Shown one piece after another: positions 13,701 to 21,151 of a stretch of DNA of 64,000 nucleotides. The DNA is from Nematopogon swammerdamellus (taxonomy: Eukaryota; Arthropoda; Insecta; Lepidoptera; Adelidae). Under the pieces are notes generated by a model. That model was not told the DNA's origin. It saw only the letters and a list, made by a program, of their open reading frames with translations, and did not search any database. The DNA lies in the NCBI GenBank assembly GCA_946902875.1, contig OX336349.1, forward strand, positions 10,563,891 through 10,627,890, in the 5' to 3' direction. Each line of letters starts with the position of its first letter. Position 1 is the first letter of the stretch. A program made the translations under genes and the position numbers.

Positions 13701-16700
13701 TGGAGACCAAGGAGTTTGCATGAAGGTCTTGAGAGATTAGTATGCAGTCAAAAAAAACTATTTCTACAAAACCACACCAGCTATTCTGCTCCTGTCATGG
13801 CATTCGCATTCCCCGTGCATCACAGAATGTTCATGGGCATCGCTAGACACCCGCTCGTATATGTAACGATGCCACATGTCGCGTTTTGCATAATAAAAAG
13901 TGGGAAATGTATTTCCTAGAGAAAGGCTGTGGGTTCGAATGCGATGGAGTGCCCTCCTTTCTTTCTCGTTCTGAGCTTGACAAGTTTATTTCTTTTGCAG
14001 GTAGCTCCATGGATCGAATTCCATGTACAACTAGCAACAGTGCCCACAGGTACATATAGTATCAAGTTACCTCAAGTCCCAGAGCTGTATGACAGGCACC
14101 TGGTCGTCCTCAGACGCCACACACAGCTGAGTTGCCACAGATGGGTGCCATGCTACAGACCGCCAGCGAGTTCTTGACTGTGCGTCACTAGAAACATATT
14201 TGTTGTTTTGTATTATTACAAAAATTACAGTATGTAAAAGATAATTAGCAGGATGTAAGCCTTTCACGTCCACCAACAGATAAATATGTCAATAATAGTG
14301 CTCCCAGAGACTGTGTTTTGTATGTTGGCATAGATTCCAGGGTTTAACGCCAAATGGGTTAAAAGTTACAGTTCACTCAGAGGGTATATATATTATATGT
14401 GTGGTGTAGGTCGATAACGAGCAATTAATATTCTGTTCAAGAATAGTTTGATATTATCGAATGTAATAATTTGTCAAATAATAAAAATTTTAATTTTTGT
14501 ACCTCAATTTCATAATGGGTTCGTTCTTTCGAAGATCCCAGACGACGCATCTTGTTGCAAATGTCGAAGCAAGAATGTGTTGCACCTGTATGGAAAATTG
14601 GAAATATAAACAATTTTCAAAAATTTAACAAAAATGTTTGTTTTATTTTTGTCATGTCTATCACATACAAATTCTTTTATTCATATTCATATTTCTATTC
14701 ATCCATGTAGTATCAAAGTACACTGCAATAGGTCAGGCATCAATAAATTAGATATCCGGGCTTAGACGTTCGATTTGGCTGCTATTGATGACATTTTCTC
14801 AAAGATTGATGTGGTGTCACGGTAATAGCTTTTAGATATCACAAACAGCAATGGCTAAACCGGCTTAGATATAGGTTCAAAGAAAAAATATCGCTCCATA
14901 TGCTCATAAAATTGGGGGTAACATTGTTCGCGTCCGTGCCACCTGAAGTGACACCATCCTCCTGGGTGGTGCCGAATGAACAACAAATAGTCTGCAGCCA
15001 CCCTCCTGGTGGTCTTGTGGCCTTCATGGAGGGCATAGGCTGGCTGGGGTGGCTGAGGATCAAGGCCAAGAGAGACTAGTTTGCAGGTTTAGACAGACCC
15101 AACCCCTACTACTTCTACTACAACAACTACTGCATGCTCATTAAATTTTATAGTCATTTGGTACGGAAACTGGGTGTGCGAGTCCAACTCGCACTTGAAT
15201 GTTTTTTTTTTAAATCCACTTTGCAGCTCTATTGACACATCTTAAATGTGTAATTACTCTTATCAATAAATCTTTGTAAGCTAGTTTGCTGATGTTGTAT
15301 GAATGCATGAATTATAATAATTAATAAAATAAAGTAGTAACCTGTTGGTTCCAAGCCAAGTCCTGCACGTGATCGCTGGGCTGGGACTTGTTGCCGGGCG
15401 CCATGGGGGAGCTGGTGTTGTTGAGGTCCCAGATGTAGATCTCGCTGTCCGAGGCGCCCGACGAAAGCAGGTTGCTTTGGAATGGATTCACGTCCAAAGC
15501 GGAGACGTGACCTGCGAGGCATTATGATGAAATAAAGAGTGCGGGGAATGGACAATCTCTGGCTCTACTAGTATAAAAAAATCTTTTTTTTTTTATGTAA
15601 ACCAACATGGGTGGTGGGTGGCTGTGTCGAGAGACCAATGGTACAGTCGACAGAGCCAAGAACCCCTCTCCTCGCGAAACCACGCTCAGTGAGGCGCCAT
15701 GCAAGAAGATTTACGGACTGTTGCTAGCCCGTTGTTACGACGTTTGAAGACCGTAGACCGAAGACCATGGATTGACCGTAATTGTGAAATGTTTTTAAAA
15801 TTGTGGGCATACAATTCTGGTCCACGTGTGGAGATATAGGAAGCCGGGTGAAATAAATGACTTGGTCTCCATGCGAAGACTAGAGAATCCAACCGGTTCA
15901 AAGATTCTCTTAACCCTCGTCTTGTGAGATTGTAAGAGATTACCGTTATGTTTAGTGCTGCTTCCAACCAAAGCATCCGTGGCGCCTTTCATAAGTCTGT
16001 CCACATTGTAGAAGTTGAGGAGACCCCCGTCACAGCCCCCCACCAGCACCCCCGCGCCAGACCACACTATCTTCTGGAACCTGATGAAATACCCAACATT
16101 ACCTACTCAAACATATAAAAAGAACCTTTTTTTGGTTGTGCCGGCTACACAGAACTGGACGTAACACACAACTATTTACAAAGCTTCGACCGACATTTCA
16201 TTTAGTGTGGCGGTAACAATCCGAGCAGGTTAAATCCTACCACCACCCTAGTAAGGAAAGAAGGGAAGGGACTACACTTTAAGTGGAATCCGAACCCCTG
16301 TCAACCTCCGATGGTCGAACGATAACCCGTTAAAGGTCTGACCGCGCCCAGGTGTGCTTAAGATCACGAAAAACAGTCGACCGATCACACCACTGAGCTA
16401 CCGAGGCATATCTTTTTTGAACATTATCTAATGATGTCATTATGTAAATCGGGTGAATCAATTGAAAAACAGACTTGGCAAAACAAATACAGTAGAACCA
16501 CGACTATCCGGACGTAGTTACTGCGTGCTACTCTCAAAACGTCGTCTAGGTGCGAATCAGTAAGCCGAGATCTGTAGACATTCTTCGCATATTTCATTTC
16601 AATACGAGGATTGACACAGGTATGTTGACGCAAACAACGTCAGGAGCAAGTGTGCGCAATTTTTGAGCGTTTCAACCAGCTACCTATTACAGTTCAAAAG

Positions 16701-17008
16701 ATACAGCCCTTTAAAGGTAGGACAGACAGACAGATAGCAGACGGACTAGCTTTCGTACGGGTACGGAAATCTAAAAAAATGTTTGTGCTGCGTTGCAATA
16801 CTAACTTGTGCTGGCTAGGCAGTGAGCTCTTCAGCTCCATGTCATAGCTGGGGTCGTTCAGGTTGAGCGAGTAGAGCTCGAGGTGGGAGCTGGAGGAGAA
16901 GGAGGCGTCGACCTGCTGCGCGGCCGAGCCGGTCGCCAGCAGCGGCGGGTGCACGTCCGCCGGCGACCAGCTCACGTTCACCGTCCGCTTCAACTCCTTC
17001 AACTTCAT
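1600..17008 (-). CDS. Sec31: Sec31, COPII outer-coat subunit, N-terminal 670 codons in 16 exons (3' part off window)
   Basis: Sec31 pairs with Sec13 to form the outer cage of COPII vesicles at ER exit sites and stimulates Sar1 GTP hydrolysis through Sec23. Exons, in gene order: 16806-17008, 15944-16080, 15342-15511, 14503-14585, 14071-14187, 13460-13604, 12472-12621, 11888-12043, 11217-11291, 10443-10543, 9787-9899, 5196-5305, 4565-4621, 3266-3350, 2610-2720, 1600-1797. All have AG/GT borders and the phases add up (2011 nt). Exons 1-7 encode the WD40 propeller (motifs [27 protein letters not shown]). Exons 8-9 carry the segment that in the family completes the Sec13 propeller ([16 protein letters not shown]). 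Exons 10-16 encode alpha-solenoid helices ([21 protein letters not shown]). The proline-rich GAP-stimulating region should lie beyond the left edge. Introns are full of transposon relics, yet every coding exon is intact. Family assignment is firm; exact donors at exons 7, 9 and 12 have near alternatives. Confidence 0.95.
2610..2720 (-). CDS. Sec31: Sec31 exon 15
   Basis: It encodes [20 protein letters not shown], then [17 protein letters not shown], the diagnostic solenoid signature of Sec31. The donor is GTGTGT. Confidence 0.96.
2820..3195 (+). mobile_element. LINE 3' end (RT C-terminal remnant and tail)
   Basis: A degenerate reading frame is typical of the last residues of an insect LINE ORF2 (an arginine-rich [10 protein letters not shown] stretch, then a region like WNSLP...FKRGVKRLL in a shifted frame). 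A 3' segment ending in poly(A) at 3179-3195 follows. Related 3' segments occur at 13785-13905 (plus) and 11529-11625, 32838-33360 and 38930-39165 (minus). Confidence 0.6.
3266..3350 (-). CDS. Sec31: Sec31 exon 14
   Basis: It encodes [20 protein letters not shown] then NITIPTGDG. The acceptor is TGTTACAG and the donor GTAAGC. It leads into the conserved solenoid core in exon 15. Confidence 0.88.
3892..3975 (+). repeat. tRNA-like SINE head (not a functional tRNA)
   Basis: It has a perfect A box (TGGCCGAGTGG) and B box (GGTTCGAATCC), a good D stem (CCGA/TCGG) and a T-run after the 3' end. The anticodon loop can only be drawn with 6 nt and the acceptor stem does not close, so it reads as a tRNA-derived SINE head. 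Confidence 0.6.
4010..4345 (+). repeat. dispersed repeat, LINE/SINE tail family
   Basis: A G/C-rich segment contains ACTGTAGGTCCCTTCCC, GGTGGTAGGCTC and GGTCGGTACCACCG. A related copy lies at 32195-32470 in the opposite orientation. It is in a Sec31 intron; no coding potential. Confidence 0.6.
4565..4621 (-). CDS. Sec31: Sec31 exon 13, 57-bp acidic Ser/Thr cassette
   Basis: It encodes [19 protein letters not shown], flanked by a good acceptor (CGCACGCAG) and donor (GTAAGT). Its length is divisible by three and both junctions are phase 0, so it can be skipped without a frame change. I have no direct evidence that it is used. Confidence 0.75.
5196..5305 (-). CDS. Sec31: Sec31 exon 12
   Basis: It encodes [20 protein letters not shown] and [14 protein letters not shown]. 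It follows a 4.5-kb intron holding the 67-bp minisatellite. The acceptor is TTTTTCAG and the donor GTATTT; it ends in phase 0. Confidence 0.85.
5880..7512 (+). repeat. about 67-bp minisatellite, roughly 24 units, in Sec31 intron 11
   Basis: The unit core is GGGCGAGGCCGAAGGCCGAG followed by CTGCGTTCAGGAAGAC, a variable stretch, CCTTCTCGAAGAAAGTAAGTAACT. Units near 6650-7200 are nearly identical, whereas the edges (5930-6130, 7240-7500) are degenerate. The array starts just after AGCTGAGCCCGCGGCTCCGC (5880), a common lepidopteran repeat start, so it probably expanded inside that element. Degenerate relatives are at 34215-34425 and 37425-37465. Confidence 0.9.
7513..8815 (+). mobile_element. dispersed Lepidoptera-type repeat body with two internal 250-bp units
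   Basis: Internal units start CGCTGAAACACGTAATTC (about 8270 and 8528). The end is marked by ACAGACAGACAGACAACAGA then ATAATATTAGTATGGAT near 8800. Together with the minisatellite and the start at 5880 this looks like one non-autonomous element about 2.9 kb long. Confidence 0.55.
9020..9590 (+). mobile_element. second, truncated copy of the 7513-8815 repeat
   Basis: It carries the same internal units (about 9050 and 9300) and the same end (ACAGACAGACAACAGAG, ATAATATTAGTATGGAT at 9574-9590). The two copies are head to tail in the same Sec31 intron, so local duplication is likely. Confidence 0.6.
9787..9899 (-). CDS. Sec31: Sec31 exon 11
   Basis: It encodes [20 protein letters not shown], then [18 protein letters not shown]. 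The acceptor CACAG at 9900 was chosen because the nearer AGs put the exon out of frame. Confidence 0.92.
10443..10543 (-). CDS. Sec31: Sec31 exon 10
   Basis: It encodes [20 protein letters not shown], then EATYRLAE at consensus donor GTAAGT. It aligns with the first solenoid helices of Sec31. Confidence 0.92.
10607..10641. repeat. perfect 16-bp hairpin in Sec31 intron 9
   Basis: TTCATGGATCATGGGA and its exact complement are separated by TGT. No other feature explains it. Confidence 0.8.
11217..11291 (-). CDS. Sec31: Sec31 exon 9
   Basis: This 75-bp phase 0-0 exon encodes [12 protein letters not shown] then PRRLVHISQ and completes the Sec13-docking blade. The acceptor is TATATTTCAG; the donor GTCCAT is poor but keeps frame with exon 10. 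Confidence 0.9.
11529..11625 (-). repeat. LINE 3'-tail fragment
   Basis: It has a T-run then ATGGGAAGCACGACATTTGG and GACGGCGCCCACGGGCAT, the reverse of the tail family seen at 3090-3190. Confidence 0.5.
11888..12043 (-). CDS. Sec31: Sec31 exon 8
   Basis: It encodes a linker with Met- and Gln-rich stretches ([20 protein letters not shown]), then [16 protein letters not shown], the start of the blade that Sec31 donates to Sec13. Donor GTGAGT. Confidence 0.93.
12472..12621 (-). CDS. Sec31: Sec31 exon 7
   Basis: It encodes [20 protein letters not shown], then [20 protein letters not shown], the last WD blade. The donor GTCTGT is weak; a GT four bases upstream would break frame. Confidence 0.94.
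12780..13150 (+). mobile_element. SINE body/tail copy (ACCGTGTGGGGCCGGTAC family)
   Basis: It contains CCCACTGCATCTCTCC-like sequence, GTCGTAAAAGGCGACTAAGG, GGTGGTAGGGTTTAACCCGC, GGTTGGTACCACCGCACTG and GTCAGTTTCCATAAAAAA. The A-run and last 40 bp are repeated (13085 and 13145). Related fragments: 17955-18090, 26668-26770, 40450-40560 and 41605-41690. Confidence 0.65.
13460..13604 (-). CDS. Sec31: Sec31 exon 6
   Basis: It encodes [20 protein letters not shown], then [20 protein letters not shown] and NPNNTTP. The acceptor is CTGTGCAG and the donor GTATGT; it ends in phase 0. Confidence 0.95.
13640..13905 (+). repeat. two LINE 3'-tail fragments between Sec31 exons 5 and 6
   Basis: The first part (13640-13745) resembles the tail at 14930-15125. 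The second (13785-13905) is the ATGCCACATGTCGCG family seen at 3090-3190. Confidence 0.5.
14071..14187 (-). CDS. Sec31: Sec31 exon 5
   Basis: It encodes [20 protein letters not shown] and PVIQLWDL, near-invariant in Sec31. The acceptor is GTTTCTAG and the donor GTAACT. Confidence 0.96.
14503..14585 (-). CDS. Sec31: Sec31 exon 4
   Basis: It encodes [20 protein letters not shown] followed by NEPIMKL. Donor GTACAA splits a Ser codon (AG|T) shared with exon 5. Confidence 0.94.
14860..15125 (+). repeat. LINE 3'-end fragment with (CTA)n-type tail
   Basis: It contains GTGGCCTTCATGGAGGGCAT and GAGAGACTAGTTTGCAGG, then CTACTACTTCTACTACAAC. It is the same family as 13640-13745 and lies in Sec31 intron 3. 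Confidence 0.5.
15342..15511 (-). CDS. Sec31: Sec31 exon 3
   Basis: It encodes [20 protein letters not shown], then [17 protein letters not shown] and VQDLAWNQQ, the best-conserved WD blade of the family. The acceptor is CTCGCAG and the donor GTTACT; it ends in phase 0. Confidence 0.95.
15595..15790 (+). repeat. dispersed repeat, also at 26940-27075
   Basis: The shared core GACTGTTGCTAGCCCGTTGT (15716-15735) matches 26975-27010 with an indel; both copies then read CGATGTTTGAAGAC-like sequence. Function is unknown. Confidence 0.45.
15944..16080 (-). CDS. Sec31: Sec31 exon 2
   Basis: It joins exon 1 to give [11 protein letters not shown], then [18 protein letters not shown], which is WD blade 2 of Sec31. 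The acceptor is ...TTTCATCAG and the donor GTAATC. Confidence 0.92.
16128..16410 (-). mobile_element. tRNA/5S-type SINE, degenerate copy
   Basis: On the minus strand it begins ATGCCTCGGTAGCTCAGTGG (16408-16389, A box). A decayed 5S-like middle and a B box-like GGGGTTCGGATTCC follow, then the body down to an A-run near 16128. It lies in Sec31 intron 1. Confidence 0.55.
16488..16570 (+). repeat. pogo/Tigger-like terminal repeat relic
   Basis: ACAGTAGAACCACGACTATCC resembles the termini of pogo/Tigger elements (CAGTAGAACCTCGATTATCC). A second one is at 17646-17715. Both are relics with no transposase. Confidence 0.4.
16806..17008 (-). CDS. Sec31: Sec31 exon 1 (start codon)
   Basis: It begins MKLKELKRT and contains [20 protein letters not shown], the conserved N-terminus of Sec31. 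It ends in ...SLPSQHK at donor GTTAGT, split after two bases of the Lys codon. The start is chosen because MKLKE is the family N-terminus. Confidence 0.93.
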
Positions 17009-17115
17009 CTTGTCGCTGCTCGCTATAACACCCTATAAACATTCTCTTTCCATTAATATAGTCTGGTTTGTTTAGTGATTTTTTAAAATTTTTTTTTTTT
17101 TATTTATTTAGAGCA

Positions 17116-17412
17116 CAGAGCACGGAACACCCCCCGCCCGCGCCCCCTCCTAGAGGCGCCCTAAGCGATAATATTTGAAACCCAATAACTGGACGCAGAG
17201 CTGCTAGCTCTGTGTATGTGTGTGTGTGTGTGTTAGTATCGACACTACACACAAAGAGGAGCAAGTTAGGCACACGCACAAAACAAATGCACACGCACAA
17301 CACACATATGAAAGTCATAGGCCACGCCTACAGGCTTCAACGCCTTTGTAGGGAAATCACGCTCACGGCGCCTCTAGTAGGGGGCGCGGGCGGGGGGGCG
17401 TTCCGTGCTCTG
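17116..17412. mobile_element. 297-bp MITE with GC-rich terminal inverted repeats
   Basis: Left end CAGAGCACGGAAC followed by a C-rich block and CTAGAGGCGCC. The right end is its complement (GGCGCCTCTAGTAGGGGGCG to GTTCCGTGCTCTG). The repeats are about 46 bp with few mismatches. A (TG)n run lies inside. I could not identify a target duplication. Confidence 0.75.
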
Positions 17413-17419
17413 TAACCAA

Positions 17420-17640
17420 CAGTGTGATCAACACAAAATTTACAATAGTACAATGGGTCACACATACACCGCTAATAGGTCACTACAGATAAAACTAAGT
17501 ATATTAGCGTAAGAGAAAGAAAAATACATTTAAAGAAATCAAAACTGATAAATAAACAGTTAAAATAGAAAACAATAATGATAATTTAATATAACTAATC
17601 AATTAAAATGAAAACAACTAAGCTAAACAAACATTAAATG
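17420..17640. other. AT-rich stretch, nothing recognised
   Basis: It is probably intronic or upstream Sec31 sequence. No reading frame, repeat or site could be supported. Confidence 0.5.
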
Positions 17641-17645
17641 GTACT

Positions 17646-17720
17646 ACAGTAGAGCCTCGATAATCCGTACTCAGGCTAATCCGAACGCCTCTATAATCCG
17701 AACAGCGTCAAGTGACCCCC
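17646..17720 (+). repeat. pogo/Tigger-like terminus
   Basis: It reads CAGTAGAGCCTCGATAATCC, then two further copies of TAATCCGAAC. The leading TA would be the usual target duplication of this superfamily. No partner end is visible nearby. Confidence 0.45.
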
Positions 17721-17954
17721 TCTCTCTCTCTGACGAATCTTTTATTTTATCGACGATTCTCCTACTCCAAAATACGAGAGTCGAGAAAATACCCCACTCG
17801 AAGCCGTATCAGCACTTAACACTTGGTTGGACTGAGTTGACGAAAATGACCTCTCGTTATCTGAAATGATGATGCTTCGTATTTTCAGGGACAAGGATTT
17901 TTATTTGTCAATAAATAGAACACACCAGACTAAAATAGATCAGTTTATAACTAC

Positions 17955-18090
17955 CGTGTACCGTGTGGGGCCGGTACTTTAAAAGAATAGCCCCACTGCA
18001 TCTCTCCCCGTGTATGTCGTAAAAGGCGACTAAGGGATATGACTCCCTTCTTATATTACTAGGTGGTAGCGTTTAACCGCGGAGCCACGC
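17955..18090 (+). repeat. SINE body fragment (GTGTGGGGCCGGTAC family)
   Basis: It is nearly identical to 12795-12915 and is broken off at 18080 by sequence starting GGAGCCACGCATCTTC, the possible terminus of the 18-25 kb complex. Confidence 0.6.
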
Positions 18091-18119
18091 ATCTTCTATA
18101 AATTAACCCTGGTTATTTT

Positions 18120-19353
18120 TTTTTTTAAACCATCAAAACATTCACCCATACCACTTCCCTTGTTTTTACATACATTTATATTCAAAAGCAATGTTTTGGT
18201 GCCTTAAGAAATATATAAATTTTGTATGAAAAATTAATCTTGTATGGAAAATTTTTTTTTTCTCAGAATCTACGCACTTCCGGCAAAAAAATATTTTTGG
18301 CAATAGTTCCTTAGACCCTCGCCTACCAGTCCCAGCTACCAGCAATTTTCTAATTATGTGCACTTATACTACAGCTCACCCAGGACGGTCACTGAACTCG
18401 ATTCCTTCACAGACAATAACCACAAAACTCAACGTTCTTGTAGGTCGGGAGGAATCTTTACGGAAAGCCGATGGGTGAAAAATGTGCCAAGAAGTGTGTG
18501 TGTATCTACTCTTAGGGCATCGGCTCAGTTTATATGGAAATGCAGTAGCTATATCTGACTCTTTTCGGACGGCACATCAGGCCAAAATATAACTGTAATA
18601 AAAAGACCAACACAAATGCAAGACAATTATTTTTATCAGATTATGTCATTCACCGGCACAAGACTGTATGCACCGGCGAAGCTGTTGGTCGAAGTACTAT
18701 GGCGCTACAGTAATATTAAAATAGTTTGTGAAAGAAAGAGTAGTTGCTACTCACTTTCAGTAATATTTGCAGTCAACAGCAGAACTGTTAGACATCGAAA
18801 CACTTCGTTCACTTTTTGAACCAAGCAAACGACGAGCTGGCACCAGACACTTCCAACGTGGCGGCCAGCAATTAATGTATGTTCTTTGGTACAGTAAATG
18901 AGAAAAATTCGTATTATAGCAGTAGTATCTTTTCTATTGTTGTATATACTTAAGTTGTTTATCTATATACTTAAGTTGAAATAGCACTAGGGTAAAGAAC
19001 GAGAGAGTTGACTGAATTTAAGTCAATATTCATAAACAAATTACCACGAAGCTTGACAGCTCCAATGACCTTGTGCCACAAAAATGTCAAATGCTGAATA
19101 AGTTTTTTTTAATGTTGGCATCTCCAGCTCCAAGCCAACTAGTTCATGTTCGCTAAGCCACCTGAAAGAGCTACTCGCTCCTACAACCGCTTTTTTACTC
19201 CATTCGGCAAACTTCGGCTCGAAAGAGGAATGTGCGGTATGATATATATAAGTGATGTTGTGTGATATGATGTGTGGTATGTATTAGTGATGTTTTTGGT
19301 GGTTTAAAAAAAAATTGTTGTCTAATAAAAAAAAAAGTCGGTTTACGGACGAT
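18120..19353. other. unique AT-rich sequence; candidate Sec31 5' exon inside
   Basis: Apart from the candidate first exon at 18755-18885 nothing coding is recognised; the reading frames at 18358 and 18616 look like chance. Confidence 0.4.
18755..18885 (-). promoter_or_regulatory. possible untranslated first exon and promoter of Sec31
   Basis: Reading the minus strand, a moderately GC-rich stretch (GCTGGCCGCCACGTTGG near 18855-18870) is followed by sequence ending at a good donor, CTGAAA|GTGAGT at 18755. A plausible acceptor (TTTATAG near 17035) precedes the Sec31 start codon. The position fits a 5' leader with a 1.7-kb intron, but no transcript evidence is visible. Confidence 0.3.
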
Positions 19354-21151
19354 AGTTTTACGTGATGACGTGGAATAATCGTAGTACATAGATCAAAGAT
19401 CAGTATTTTCTATTTCCAGTAGAAAGATTAATCATCTTATGACTGGCCATCAATAAAATTCTGTTGTCTGATCTTGACAGTTTTAAAGCCAGCCATGGAC
19501 GATAGCGCCATCGCGTCAGTTGGAACCACGTCAGTCCAAAAACTGACCGTGCGTGTCAAATCCGTGCCGTGAGCCAATATTTAGCGTGACGCCGACCCAC
19601 GGATTTTCCGGGCGCACCATAATCCATCGTGGCGTCATGCCATGGCTTCACGCCGTTCGCCCGTGCATGTGCGAACTCACATGCATTTCGGCTCATTTCG
19701 TAGATCGGAGCGGTACGATTGCACGTGCGTGCGCCTTGGGTAGGGTTGCCATAAAGGCACAGGTACTGACCGGGACACTATATCAAAACCTAGATTATGC
19801 ATAAATTCTATTAGATAATTAGGCAGGCAATGGTTTTGAATGTCCATAACCAATAAATTATAGGCCACAGAAAATTGTCCGATTCAGAACGATTCACGCA
19901 GCTCTGTAAACTCACAGATAGTTAGCCAAAAGTCTCCAATGAACGTTCGTTGTCTATGTATACACATAATTGACATCTGCGAATGAAATCTACGGACTTA
20001 TAATGCCTGAAACGCTCTGTAAGGAGTGTTAGGAAACTACTGCTGCTGGCCGGGATGTATTTTTTAAACGGTTTTATTTAGCTTGACTCCGTATATTTGT
20101 TTGTTTGTTACTATCTTTGTTTCAAATCTTGCGACAACTTTTTCAACTACTTCTACTGAACCGATTTTTATGAAACTTTGCACACACATTGAGTTCTCGT
20201 GACAATACAATATTAAGATAATTTCAACTTGGTAACGAGGGTCTGATGATGGAGTCAGGAGGAGGACAGTGGAACTCTTCAACCGTTACTAGTAACCCCC
20301 TCGAGTTTGGGCTCATGTGGTTGGTTTGGACGAGTGTTCCATACTTCTACCAATACACTTGGTGACGACGGTCTGATGATGGAGTCAGGAGGTGGCCAGT
20401 GGAACTCTTCAACCGTTACTAGTAACCCCCTCGAGTTTGGGCTCATATGGTTGGTTTGGAAGAGTGTCCCATACTTCTACCAATACACTTGGTGACGAGG
20501 GTCTGATGATGGAGTCAGGAGGTGTACAGTGTAACTCTTCAACCGTTACTAGTAACCCCCTCGAGTTTGGGCTCATTTGGTTGGTTTGGACGAGTGTCCC
20601 ATACTTCTACCAATACACTTGGTGACGAGAGTCTGATGATGGAGTCAGGAGGTGTACAGTGGAACTCTTCAACCGTGACTAGTAACCCCCTCGAGTTTGG
20701 GCTCATTTGGTTGGTTTGGACGAGTATCCCATAGTTCGACCAATATATTTGGTGACGAGGGTCTGATGATGAAGTCAGGAGGTGTACAGTGGAACTCTTC
20801 AACCGTTACTAGTAACCCCCTCGAGTTTGGGCTCATTTGGTTGGTTTGGACGAGTGTCCCATACTTCTACCAATACACTTGGTGACGAGAGTCTGATGAT
20901 GTAGTCAGGAGGTGTACAGTGGAACTCTTCAACCGTGACTAGTAACCCCCTCGAGTTTGGGCTCATTTGGTTGGTTTGGACGAGTATCCCATAGTTCGAC
21001 CAATATACTTGGTGACGAGGGTCTGATGATGGAGTCAGGAGGTGTACAGTGGAACTCTTCAACCGTTACTAGTAACCCCCTCGAGTTTGGGCTCATTTGG
21101 TTGGTTTGGACGAGTGTCCCATACTTCTGACCAATTTTACGTGATGACAAC
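19354..21151 (+). repeat. 1,798-bp direct duplication, copy 1
   Basis: It runs from AGTTTTACGTGATGACG to the next occurrence of that sequence at 21152. The roughly 870-bp non-repetitive part matches copy 2 base for base as far as I can read. Then comes a 7-unit array of the 130-bp minisatellite. Confidence 0.9.
20228..21140 (+). repeat. 130-bp minisatellite array 1 (7 units)
   Basis: GGTCTGATGATGGAGTCAGG recurs with exact 130-bp spacing (about 20239, 20369, 20499, 20629, 20759, 20889, 21019). Units differ by point changes only. Open frames on both strands are by-products of the 130-bp period. Confidence 0.95.
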
